From: Lachnospiraceae bacterium
Lineage (GTDB): Bacteria > Bacillota > Clostridia > Lachnospirales > Lachnospiraceae
Assembly: GCA_029067205.1 (NCBI GenBank)
Contig: JAIEEY010000457.1
Coordinates: forward strand, 1-35,694
Reading direction: 5' to 3'
Length of the DNA stretch: 35,694 nt
Shown: one piece after another, positions 17,098-23,258 of the stretch
Layout: every line of letters starts with the position of its first letter
Numbering within the stretch: position 1 is the stretch's first letter
Translations under genes and position numbers: made by a program
Notes under the pieces: generated by a model
What the model saw: only the letters and a program-made list of their open reading frames with translations
What the model was told of the DNA's origin: nothing
The model's database searches: none

Positions 17098-17313
17098 AAG
17101 ATTATAATCCTTTCACTATTCCTGCAGCATTTCACCTCTCCAGTTATTGATATCCCATACTTTTGAATATCCAATCCCATCGTCCTGACCATAGATGCCA
17201 GCATCTCAGCCTGTGAGACAGGTACATCACTGCTCTGCAGCTGCGACCTGTCTGATGCGGCTCCTTGATCATGATAACAGGTGACGACACTCTCTGTGGT
17301 TTTCCTGTTTCCT
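17094..17313 (-). pseudogene. Frameshifted C-terminal remnant of a sulfatase / LTA-synthase-like protein
   Basis: No single frame is intact, but two adjacent frames join into a recognisable C-terminus. One frame gives SSPVIMIKEPHQTGR (about 17290-17243). A one-base shift then continues as SQLQSSDVPVSQAEMLASMV (about 17238-17180), followed by RTMGLDIQKYG. Phrases like PxxMIK..., SDxPVSQAxMLxT and a following LD..YG occur near the end of membrane sulfatase, phosphoethanolamine-transferase and LTA-synthase-type proteins. After that the frame reads on to a TGA overlapping the hldA ATG. A third frame (VWDINNWRGEMLQE then stop) suggests another shift. Most of the protein is missing. It could be real decay or a poorly assembled patch. 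Confidence 0.5.
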
Positions 17314-17400
17314 CTATAAAATCTGGAATATCATCCACACACACGTCGACGCCAGTGCAAATATCAAAATCAACACCAAAATCGCTACCCCATGTTGCAT
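17314..17400 (-). CDS. Possible 28-residue single-pass membrane peptide (or N-terminal scrap of the decayed gene)
   Basis: An ATG at 17400 follows AAGGAAG at good spacing and encodes MQHGVAILVLILIFALASTC then VWMIFQIL and a stop. Nearly all of it is one hydrophobic helix. It lies directly downstream of a strong predicted promoter and upstream of the sulfatase-like remnant. It may be a genuine small membrane protein, or the signal anchor of the broken gene, cut off by a deletion. It is not similar to anything I can name. Confidence 0.35.
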   Translation of the reverse strand: MQHGVAILVLILIFALASTCVWMIFQIL

Positions 17401-17502
17401 ATTTACTTCCTTTCTTCCTGCCACTGACCACCATTTATTCCAATGCTTATAAGCGGTATCCAACTCCCTTTATATTAAGAATGCCCATTACGGCACACGA
17501 AT

Positions 17503-17531
17503 ATTATAAAGCAATTATACGCGACTTGCAA
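17503..17531 (-). promoter_or_regulatory. Promoter upstream of the ADP-heptose operon
   Basis: On the minus strand TTGCAA (17531-17526) and a perfect TATAAT (17508-17503) are separated by exactly 17 bases. It is the best sigma-A-like promoter upstream of hldA and predicts a transcript starting near 17496, with a leader of about 400 nt that runs through the small peptide and the sulfatase-like remnant. Confidence 0.65.
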
Positions 17532-17801
17532 TGTTCTTTTTTAGAAGTGTCTGATTTCTGTTCCTTTTATTGACATTTCGATTACAATGAAATCCCTAAA
17601 ATATAAGGACCAAAGTCGTCCAATCTTACGATTGGTCAATTCTGGCCCTTGAAAAGAATCGAGAACTTCATTACACTACAAGTGTCGTAACTAATCAATC
17701 TCTTCATAGTTACAAAGCCAAATCTATGCCTTCTAACGGACTATGCAGTAATGCGTAGTCTTCATTTCTTTTGACAGCTGCTTCTCTCCTAATACAGTCA
17801 T
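17532..17801. other. Gene-free stretch with one dyad
   Basis: I see no supported reading frame here. On the minus strand, directly after the kinase stop, short frames end quickly (MTVLGEKQLSKEMKTT then a stop soon after), and no ATPase-domain motif is recognisable in any frame. The only structure is the dyad at 17605-17650 and a weaker one near 17740-17760. It is probably a decayed or deleted segment. Confidence 0.5.
17605..17650 (-). terminator. Symmetric two-part hairpin below the regulator/kinase genes
   Basis: AAGGACCA (17605-17612) pairs with TGGCCCTT (17643-17650, one mismatch) and CCAATC (17620-17625) pairs with GATTGG (17630-17635), all on one symmetry axis. In the minus direction ATATTTTAGGG follows, a weak U-tract. 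It could end the response-regulator transcript. Confidence 0.4.
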
Positions 17802-18659
17802 TTAATCCACCTGATTTGCTTTCGTAAACTCCAGCATTTCCTCGACGATCGCATTCATTTTATTGACATTTTCCAGTATCTTCTCCGCGTAGTGCATCCT
17901 TTTCTCCGTCTGTATCTCCGCCAGAAAATTCTCCGAATAGCCGGAAATCACCATCATTGGAGTTTTCAGATTATGCGCAAGCGCATTGACCTTCTGACTG
18001 TAAGCTGACTCCATCGCCTGCTGCCTTTTGTGAAGCTTATAATAACTCAGGGCAATGAACAGTGTTAAAACGACCATCACTGCAAAAATCCCCAATCCTA
18101 TTGTGATCAGCTGATCATAATGATTGGGCCACGTCGCCGACATTCCAGCGCAATACAGCGCATACTCCCCCTGCGGTGTTGAAACTGGCCCTTGTGCATA
18201 CCAGTAGTTATAATCAAACGCATTGACTCGATTATTGACGATTATTTCTTTTCCTGCATGCATCTTAAATATCGTTTCTTCCATCTCCTGATATCTTGCA
18301 GTAAGCTCCTCTTCCATGTCCGTGTAACGATACAAATTTGACCTTGCAGCTTCCCTCCCATCAGGGTCAAACAGAATACCCACCATGTCATATATTGACA
18401 GATCAAGCTGCTTTTCCACTGCCGCCTCGTCCGTCAAATCCATATTTGACAATTCCAATGCCAGCTCAACACTTATATGCTCCACCCTGCTGCCTCTCAG
18501 TAATTCCACACTGATTAAAGAAAGATTCAGGAAAAAATAAAGTGCTATGATTGTTATTGCCAGAATCGGAATCCCTATTCTCATCCATATTTTTAAAAAC
18601 ATATACTTGTTTTCTTTCCTGTTTGTTTTCTTATGATTCCTTTTAATATTTACTTTCAT
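17802..18659 (-). CDS. Sensor histidine kinase truncated after the HisKA domain
   Basis: The protein has 285 residues: a basic N-terminus, a first membrane helix at about 25-48, an extracytoplasmic sensor region at 50-183, a second helix at 184-207, and then the HisKA dimerisation domain with phospho-acceptor His229 in NALAHNLKTPMMVISGYSEN. The protein stops at residue 285, right after that domain (MLEFTKANQVD). The N, G1, F and G2 boxes of the HATPase domain are absent, and I do not find them downstream in any frame. It therefore cannot phosphorylate itself in cis. It may be dead, or act as a receiver or phosphatase partner of another kinase. The ATG at 18659 has GGAGGA upstream and overlaps the response regulator's end by 17 bp, the usual coupled arrangement. 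Confidence 0.82.
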   Translation of the reverse strand: MKVNIKRNHKKTNRKENKYMFLKIWMRIGIPILAITIIALYFFLNLSLISVELLRGSRVEHISVELALELSNMDLTDEAAVEKQLDLSIYDMVGILFDPDGREAARSNLYRYTDMEEELTARYQEMEETIFKMHAGKEIIVNNRVNAFDYNYWYAQGPVSTPQGEYALYCAGMSATWPNHYDQLITIGLGIFAVMVVLTLFIALSYYKLHKRQQAMESAYSQKVNALAHNLKTPMMVISGYSENFLAEIQTEKRMHYAEKILENVNKMNAIVEEMLEFTKANQVD

Positions 18660-19341
18660 CGCTATCCTCCTTCAGTTGATAACCTTTCCTGATAACAGTC
18701 TTGATTTGTCTACCCTGTGTCCCCAACTTTTTCCGCAGCTTTTTGACATGGTTGTCCACCACCCTGTCATTTCCCCCAAAATCATAACCCCAAATGTGTA
18801 TCAATAGTTCCTCCCGCGTGCAGACCTTTTCCTTATGTTCCATCAGGTATCGCAAAAGTTCATATTCCTTGTAGGAAAAGTTGATTTCTCTCCCTTCACA
18901 ACAAACCCGATACCGCTCTGGCTCCAACACAATCTCACCTGCCGTCAATACTCTGCTCTGTACCATGCCCTTGGAACGCTTTAAAAGTGCCAACATTTTA
19001 GCCTGTAAAATGGGCAGCGAAAATGGTTTCACCAGATAGTCATCACAGCCCAGATGATATCCGCGCAGCTTATCCTCCTCACGCCCTCTTGCTGTGATAA
19101 AAATAATCGGTGCGTCGCTGATCTTTCGTAGCTCCCTGCAAAGCGCAAACCCGTCCATCTCCGGCAGCATAATGTCCAGCAGCACCAAGTCATACTGCCC
19201 CTCCACAATCTGCTCCAATCCTTTCTCTCCGTCGTTGGCACAGCGCACCTGATATGCGTTTTCCTTCTGCGCCGTCAGATAGTCTGTGATGATTTCGCAG
19301 ATCTGCAGATCGTCCTCAATTAATAAAATTTGATATGTCAT
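18643..19341 (-). CDS. OmpR/PhoB-family response regulator
   Basis: The protein has 232 residues and is apparently intact. The receiver domain (1-120) has the acidic pair ED (9-10), phospho-acceptor Asp56 in LVLLDIMLPEMDG, Thr in FITARGREEDK, and the conserved lysine in YLVKPFSLP. The winged-helix DNA-binding domain (about 130-225) has FSYKEYELLRYLMEHKEKVC, WGYDFGGNDRVVDNHVKKLR and TVIRKGYQLKE. AGGAGGG lies just before the ATG. It is paired by overlap with a kinase that lacks its ATPase domain, so any phosphorylation must come from elsewhere. It probably regulated nearby envelope or resistance genes, but no target site can be assigned. Confidence 0.93.
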   Translation of the reverse strand: MTYQILLIEDDLQICEIITDYLTAQKENAYQVRCANDGEKGLEQIVEGQYDLVLLDIMLPEMDGFALCRELRKISDAPIIFITARGREEDKLRGYHLGCDDYLVKPFSLPILQAKMLALLKRSKGMVQSRVLTAGEIVLEPERYRVCCEGREINFSYKEYELLRYLMEHKEKVCTREELLIHIWGYDFGGNDRVVDNHVKKLRKKLGTQGRQIKTVIRKGYQLKEDSDESKY

Positions 19342-19501
19342 AATGCCCTCCTTTTAGGATAGTATACTGCAGCGATGTATCCTCGAGATGTCGCGATAAT
19401 GAAACAGAATGCACACTTTTACGGCATACTTTTTTTGCTCTGCAATTGTATCGACGTGTGCAATCGAGTAAGGGATGTACTTCTCCCCCTACTAGCCGCG
19501 C

Positions 19502-19545
19502 GGGGTGCAGTTGTGCGTAAGCACATAATTTCCTTACTGCGCCCC
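19502..19545. other. Nested inverted repeat in the leader or upstream region of the response regulator
   Basis: GGGGTGCAGT (19502-19511) pairs with ACTGCGCCCC (19536-19545), one wobble, and encloses a perfect GTGC-GTAA-GCAC hairpin (19513-19524). This lies in the 245-bp gap between the acetyltransferase and the response regulator, which holds no supported gene. It could be a regulatory RNA structure, an operator or a repeat scar. Confidence 0.45.
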
Positions 19546-19551
19546 TGTGCA

Positions 19552-19579
19552 TAAAAAGAGATACTCTTTCAAGTATCTC
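19552..19579 (-). terminator. Intrinsic terminator after the GNAT gene
   Basis: A perfect 8-bp stem, GAGATACT with AGTATCTC around a 6-base loop (19558-19579), is followed in the minus direction by TTTTTAT. It starts 8 bases after the acetyltransferase stop at 19587. Confidence 0.8.
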
Positions 19580-19586
19580 ACATAAC

Positions 19587-20132
19587 TCATTTTCTTGTAA
19601 ATTCATAATAATCCAAAACATACGGCTCCCCTGTCCTTGGGTCGGTCTTACTTTCGGAGTATGTTTCACAAAAGCCGCATACCCTGACGAGCCGCTTGGA
19701 AGCCTCATTGCTGGATCTACATGATACAACAAATTTCGCGGCGCCAAGATTTTCAAATGCTTCTTCCATCATTGCCATGAGCACCTGCTTACCATATCCT
19801 TTTCCAGTGAATGCAGGTCCGATGGCAATTCCAGTATCTTTATATATCATGTCATCCGTCTTTTCCATTCCGGCAAATCCGATTGTCCGTCCACTCAATT
19901 TCTCATATATGAACCATGCAAAATCATTCCTCATCATATAATCGACATTTTTTTGCATTCTTTCCTTTGCCGCATCTTCTGAGTGAATCGGACGCCATAT
20001 CATATACTTTGCACTTTCATCATGACTCCATAGATTAAGGTACATGTCCCTCCAGTCTTCCATAGAGCCTTTTCTCAATATTAAATCTCTCGTTTCCAGC
20101 ATATTGGTCTTATTCTCCCTCAAATAAATCAT
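19587..20132 (-). CDS. GNAT-family N-acetyltransferase (RimJ/RimL-like)
   Basis: The protein has 181 residues (171 if it starts at the ATG at 20102, which gives the more typical beginning MLETRDLILRKGS). It shows the GNAT acetyl-CoA features: TIGFAGMEKTDD on beta-strand 4, IAIGPAFTGKGYGKQVLMAM (the Q/RxxGxG/A loop), and SSNEASKRLVRVCGF near the end. The gene follows the ANT(6)-like gene by 21 bp, with AAGGAA before the ATG at 20132. The substrate is not evident. Pairing with an aminoglycoside-nucleotidyltransferase-like gene suggests small-molecule modification, but RimJ/RimL relatives also modify proteins. Confidence 0.85.
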   Translation of the reverse strand: MIYLRENKTNMLETRDLILRKGSMEDWRDMYLNLWSHDESAKYMIWRPIHSEDAAKERMQKNVDYMMRNDFAWFIYEKLSGRTIGFAGMEKTDDMIYKDTGIAIGPAFTGKGYGKQVLMAMMEEAFENLGAAKFVVSCRSSNEASKRLVRVCGFCETYSESKTDPRTGEPYVLDYYEFTRK

Positions 20133-20153
20133 ACTGCTTTATTTCCTTGCAGT

Positions 20154-21047
20154 CTATTCCATCAAAAGTAAATCTGACAATCCACGGCCCGCATTCTTCG
20201 GCAGTTTCCTTACATGCTCCAGAAATCCTCTCGCCGCCTTGCCCTCCTCAACATTGTATGAATACCCCAATTCGCGGGCCACATACTTTGACGCACATTC
20301 AAACAAATCACACATTCTCAATACCGCCGACCATGCCTCCTCAGTATTTCCGCCAAAATAAGTGTCCAGATAACTCTGATATTCCTCTGTGTCAAGCCAC
20401 TTGTACAAATACTTTGCCGACTTTCCGACACTGACTTGAAAGTCCGTCTTGATGCCAACCTTCCACGAGAGCATCTTTTCGAGCTGCTTGCGGACGACAA
20501 AATTGGCCATATCCTGCACATACGGCATTTCCTCCCGCCATAAGCCCTTCGCCAGATTATTGCTGCACCACCAGAATTCATTCGTGCAAGCCTGAAACTG
20601 TGCTTCTGACGGTCTCTTCACATGATAATCCTCATCCGTCGCTTCTGGGATCTCAGGCAGCAAGTGCTCCTTGTCCAGCAAAATCCTGCAAAGCTTATCG
20701 TCTTGAATATGCTCTTTTGCATGTGTGACAGACTCCACATGAAGGTCTATTCTATTCCCATCGTCAAACTGCATCAGCCAGCCATAAATATTTTCCTGAT
20801 CACTTGGTTCATCAGGACTCTCATCCGGATACTGCATATACAAAATAGTTCCGAAATTACAAATCCAGTTTCTATCCTCAATAAAAGACCTTGTCTCCCG
20901 CACCACATATACGACATCGTAATCTTGAAAAATGTCCTTTGGCGCATTGACATTTGTCCTCGAACCATTCATATACACCGCCAGAATCCTTTCGTCTGCA
21001 TTTGCGATATCCAACAGTAACTGATACATTTCTTTCTCACTGCGCAT
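20154..21047 (-). CDS. Aminoglycoside 6-adenylyltransferase-like protein (ANT(6)/AadE family)
   Basis: Family members transfer AMP from ATP to the 6-hydroxyl of streptomycin. This protein has 297 residues, the family's usual length. It has the nucleotidyltransferase core YMNGSRTNVNAP (near 25-36), FQDYDVVYVV with the DxD metal ligands (near 41-50), and GNRIDLHVES. The family's C-terminal helical half follows, including KMLSWKVGIKTDFQVSVGKS and KWLDTEEYQSYLDTY. I use the ATG at 21047, with GGAAG six bases upstream. An earlier TTG at 21071 would be unusual. Many chromosomal members of this family in Clostridia have not been shown to give resistance, so I leave the symbol blank. Confidence 0.88.
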   Translation of the reverse strand: MRSEKEMYQLLLDIANADERILAVYMNGSRTNVNAPKDIFQDYDVVYVVRETRSFIEDRNWICNFGTILYMQYPDESPDEPSDQENIYGWLMQFDDGNRIDLHVESVTHAKEHIQDDKLCRILLDKEHLLPEIPEATDEDYHVKRPSEAQFQACTNEFWWCSNNLAKGLWREEMPYVQDMANFVVRKQLEKMLSWKVGIKTDFQVSVGKSAKYLYKWLDTEEYQSYLDTYFGGNTEEAWSAVLRMCDLFECASKYVARELGYSYNVEEGKAARGFLEHVRKLPKNAGRGLSDLLLME

Positions 21048-21086
21048 AATTTTCTTCCGTTTTCCTTTCAAAATATAACATTCATT

Positions 21087-21398
21087 CTATAACCTCTGCT
21101 GGCAGCGTATTTTCCCAGCATAGCGCGCTTCCCACACCGCACAATCTGAGCCTATGTCCGCTTTTAAAATTTCATTGTCTTTATCTGCCGCAAAAGACTT
21201 AGGAATAGTCGCAAAATAACTTGTGCAGATGTCGCAGGATAAATTCTCATAGACTAAGCGGAAGAAGGAGCCGTAGCGGGCTATGGTGACTGATGACAAC
21301 GACGGATATGAGAATTTAGACAAACCAGATGCATAAGTTATTTCAAGACTGTTCCTTACCATACATAGCAACGCAAAACGCTGCATTTCCCCCTTCAT
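21087..21398 (-). CDS. Hypothetical 103-residue ORF overlapping an inverted-repeat element
   Basis: The frame is open from an ATG at 21398 to a TAG at 21087 and contains SYPSLSSVTIARYGSFFRLV, then YENLSCDICTSYFATI. No family is recognised and no good ribosome binding site precedes the ATG. About 143 bp of it coincide with a large inverted repeat (21208-21350), so the ORF may be a by-product of the repeat rather than a gene. The rest of the 21048-21471 gap shows nothing else. Confidence 0.25.
   Translation of the reverse strand: MKGEMQRFALLCMVRNSLEITYASGLSKFSYPSLSSVTIARYGSFFRLVYENLSCDICTSYFATIPKSFAADKDNEILKADIGSDCAVWEARYAGKIRCQQRL
21208..21350. repeat. Large imperfect inverted repeat, about 143 bp
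   Basis: Two pairs of arms lie almost on one axis. The outer arms are 14 bases (21214-21227 with 21331-21344, one mismatch). The inner arms are a perfect 11 bases, AAATTCTCATA (21242-21252) with TATGAGAATTT (21308-21318), offset by 2 nt. Flanking GTC/GAC trinucleotides (21208-21210, 21348-21350) also pair. The central 55 bases contain a smaller AGCC/GGCT stem. The layout fits a MITE- or REP-like mobile repeat or a structured RNA. Confidence 0.7.
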
Positions 21399-21471
21399 AC
21401 ATCAAGTATTCAGGAAGACATTTTCAATCACAAACATTTTTAGCATCTGTTTCATTCCCTGACAGGGATTC

Positions 21472-22977
21472 TCACTTTATGTTCAGCATCTGTTCCATCC
21501 TCTGGCGGAGATCCTCGCGTACTTCGTCTGGCAGCAAACTTGCAAGATATTCCCCAAGTTCCGGGGACATTTCCTGTATTGTCTGTGCCTTGGAACTGTC
21601 CAGCCATTTCTCGAGCGCAGACAGCGCCATATGCCGGTTGCTGACCACTGGCGATTTCAACGCGGGCTTGATTAGCTTTTCACCTATCCCTGCTTTGTCA
21701 CCCAGTTCCTGCAAAATCATCGTCAATGCATTATGCGCCTCATATGCCTCTCCCAGTCCAATTTCGTCCGCAGCACCTGCCGCCAGGCTTTCCACATTCA
21801 GCCTGTCATACATCAAGTCAACGATTTCCTGAACCTTATATCCGTCCGCAATCAAGCGTGAGGCAATCCATGCATTCTTCACGCAATCCTCCAAAACAGC
21901 CTCAAATGCATATTCCTGATAATCCATTCCAAGCCGCCTCGCAATTTCAAATGCCTCTCCCTGCCTTAGCGCAGACTGTATCGTATTCCTTACTTTACTT
22001 GAGTGCAAAAATGCAATCAAACTCGCACCCAACGCTGAGGCAGAATCTGGATCTGCTCCTTTTACATAATCCTTCAAGTTCAGCAGCACGGCATAATCCT
22101 GCGCTTCCAGATCCGTCCGCGCCATTGCCGCATCAAAAAAAGCCTGCATCACTTCCTCCTTGTTTTCCAGAGCCGAAAGCCCCGCAACAGGTCCTTCATC
22201 CAGCATCGCATCCAGAATATCTGCAAGCCCACGGTATGTATCCAAATCCATATCCGCACTCTGAATCCGCTCGAGATAATGCACCTTTTCAAAACAATCC
22301 AGCCCCGAGTATGCGGACAGAACATCATTGTGGACGCCATTTCGCACAAGCCATTCCTCAATCTCGTCTGAATCCGGCTCAATCATGCGGACAAGATGAA
22401 CGCGCCCCCAGCCCTTCACCTTTTTCAGAATATCAAACATTTCTTTGTTCGGATTCTCCCAATCGCGCATCAGAAACGCCGCGTACAGGGTAAACTCATC
22501 CTCCAGCGCCAAAATCCTGACATCGCCTTTGAGCACATCCTGCTGCTCCCAGTCGATCAGCTCTAACAAGGACATTCCAAACTTTACTGCCTCAACCTTC
22601 GTCCCCTCCAGCATAAGACTGACTGCAAACCTTATAACATTCCCAAAAGAAATCCTGCTCTCGTTATCGATGACATATTTCTGAAACAGATCGATATACC
22701 CCAAAACCTTATGCTTTGTGGCAAAATCATACGCATACCCAGCCGCCTCTTCTGTTTTGCCCTCCGCTGCAAACTCAATCGCATTTATGAGAAGTGGATA
22801 TCCCTCCGATTCCTCAGATTCCCCACCTGCCATGTGGTAAAACAGGATTCCATCCATTGCCCCCGCTGCAAACTTTAACTGATTTTACGGTGCTTCATCA
22901 GGCAGCGCAAAAACTTCGGAAAGCCCTCCCTCCTCAGTCACTGCACTTTTTATCAACTCAAAAATAGACTGTTCCAT
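21472..22977 (-). pseudogene. Helical-repeat protein gene interrupted by an in-frame TAA at codon 31
   Basis: The full frame starts at ATG 22977 behind a good AAAGGGGA site and reads MEQSIFELIKSAVTEEGGLS then EVFALPDEAP. It meets TAA at 22887-22885 and continues in the same frame as NQLKFAAGAMDGILFYHMAG for 470 more codons. One base (TAA for GAA) separates it from an open gene of about 501 residues. The downstream part alone starts at ATG 22857, which has no convincing ribosome binding site. The protein is rich in alpha-helix, acidic and leucine-rich, with repeating helical units and no catalytic motif or membrane segment that I recognise; GWGRVHLVRMIEPDSDEIEE is a distinctive stretch. The function is unknown. 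It could be a recent nonsense mutation, a base error or, less likely, programmed readthrough. Confidence 0.75.
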
Positions 22978-23019
22978 AAAATTCCCCTTTCCTGTATTCT
23001 TTTACTAATTCATAAATCA

Positions 23020-23048
23020 ATCCTACCCTATCATATCAAACTTGTAAA
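23020..23048 (-). promoter_or_regulatory. Promoter of the interrupted helical-repeat gene
   Basis: On the minus strand TTTACA (23048-23043) and TAGGAT (23025-23020) are 17 bases apart, about 45 bases before the start codon at 22977. Confidence 0.5.
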
Positions 23049-23060
23049 CTACTTTGTAGT
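23048..23060. promoter_or_regulatory. Palindromic operator candidate
   Basis: ACTAC-TTT-GTAGT is a perfect 5-bp dyad abutting the -35 box of the minus-strand promoter, in the divergent region between two genes. It resembles a small repressor site, but no regulator can be assigned. Confidence 0.35.
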
Positions 23061-23168
23061 ATAATCAGAAGAAAACCAGTAACAGCCCAGCTTTTCGATT
23101 CTAATTACAAATATCACGATTTCTGAACACGCAAAAAGAAAAGTTTATTCTGTCAAAAACGAAAAGAC

Positions 23169-23197
23169 TTGATAAAAATAATAATCTTATATATAAT
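23169..23197 (+). promoter_or_regulatory. Promoter of the AAA ATPase gene
   Basis: TTGATA (23169-23174), a 17-base spacer, then a perfect TATAAT (23192-23197). The predicted start is about 55 bases before the ATG at 23259. Confidence 0.8.
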
Positions 23198-23258
23198 ACA
23201 AAAAGAGACTATTATTCCTTTTTTGTATAATTTTTTGAATAGGAAAGGAGGGCTTCTT

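Noticed and set aside
17144..17434. A 96-residue minus-strand frame taken as one gene
   Set aside because: Only its middle (PVIMIKEPHQTG) looks like protein, and the similarity continues in a different frame, so I treat it as part of a pseudogene.
17735..17765. GACTATGC/GCGTAGTC hairpin as a terminator of the kinase gene
   Set aside because: No U-run in either direction, and the dyad at 17605-17650 is a better candidate.
19362..19367. TATACT as a -10 box for the response regulator
   Set aside because: No -35 at suitable spacing, and the start would fall inside the ribosome binding site.
21454..21470. CCCTGACAGGG dyad as a terminator after the helical-repeat gene
   Set aside because: The stem is only 4-5 bp with a 3-base loop and no U-run.
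21726..22493. A 255-codon plus-strand frame opposite the helical-repeat gene
   Set aside because: It is rich in proline, serine and histidine, as expected from reading an acidic helical gene backwards; no start signal.
23198..23226. ACAAAAA...TTTTTTGT hairpin in the ATPase leader as an attenuator
   Set aside because: The stem is almost entirely A-U and too weak to support.
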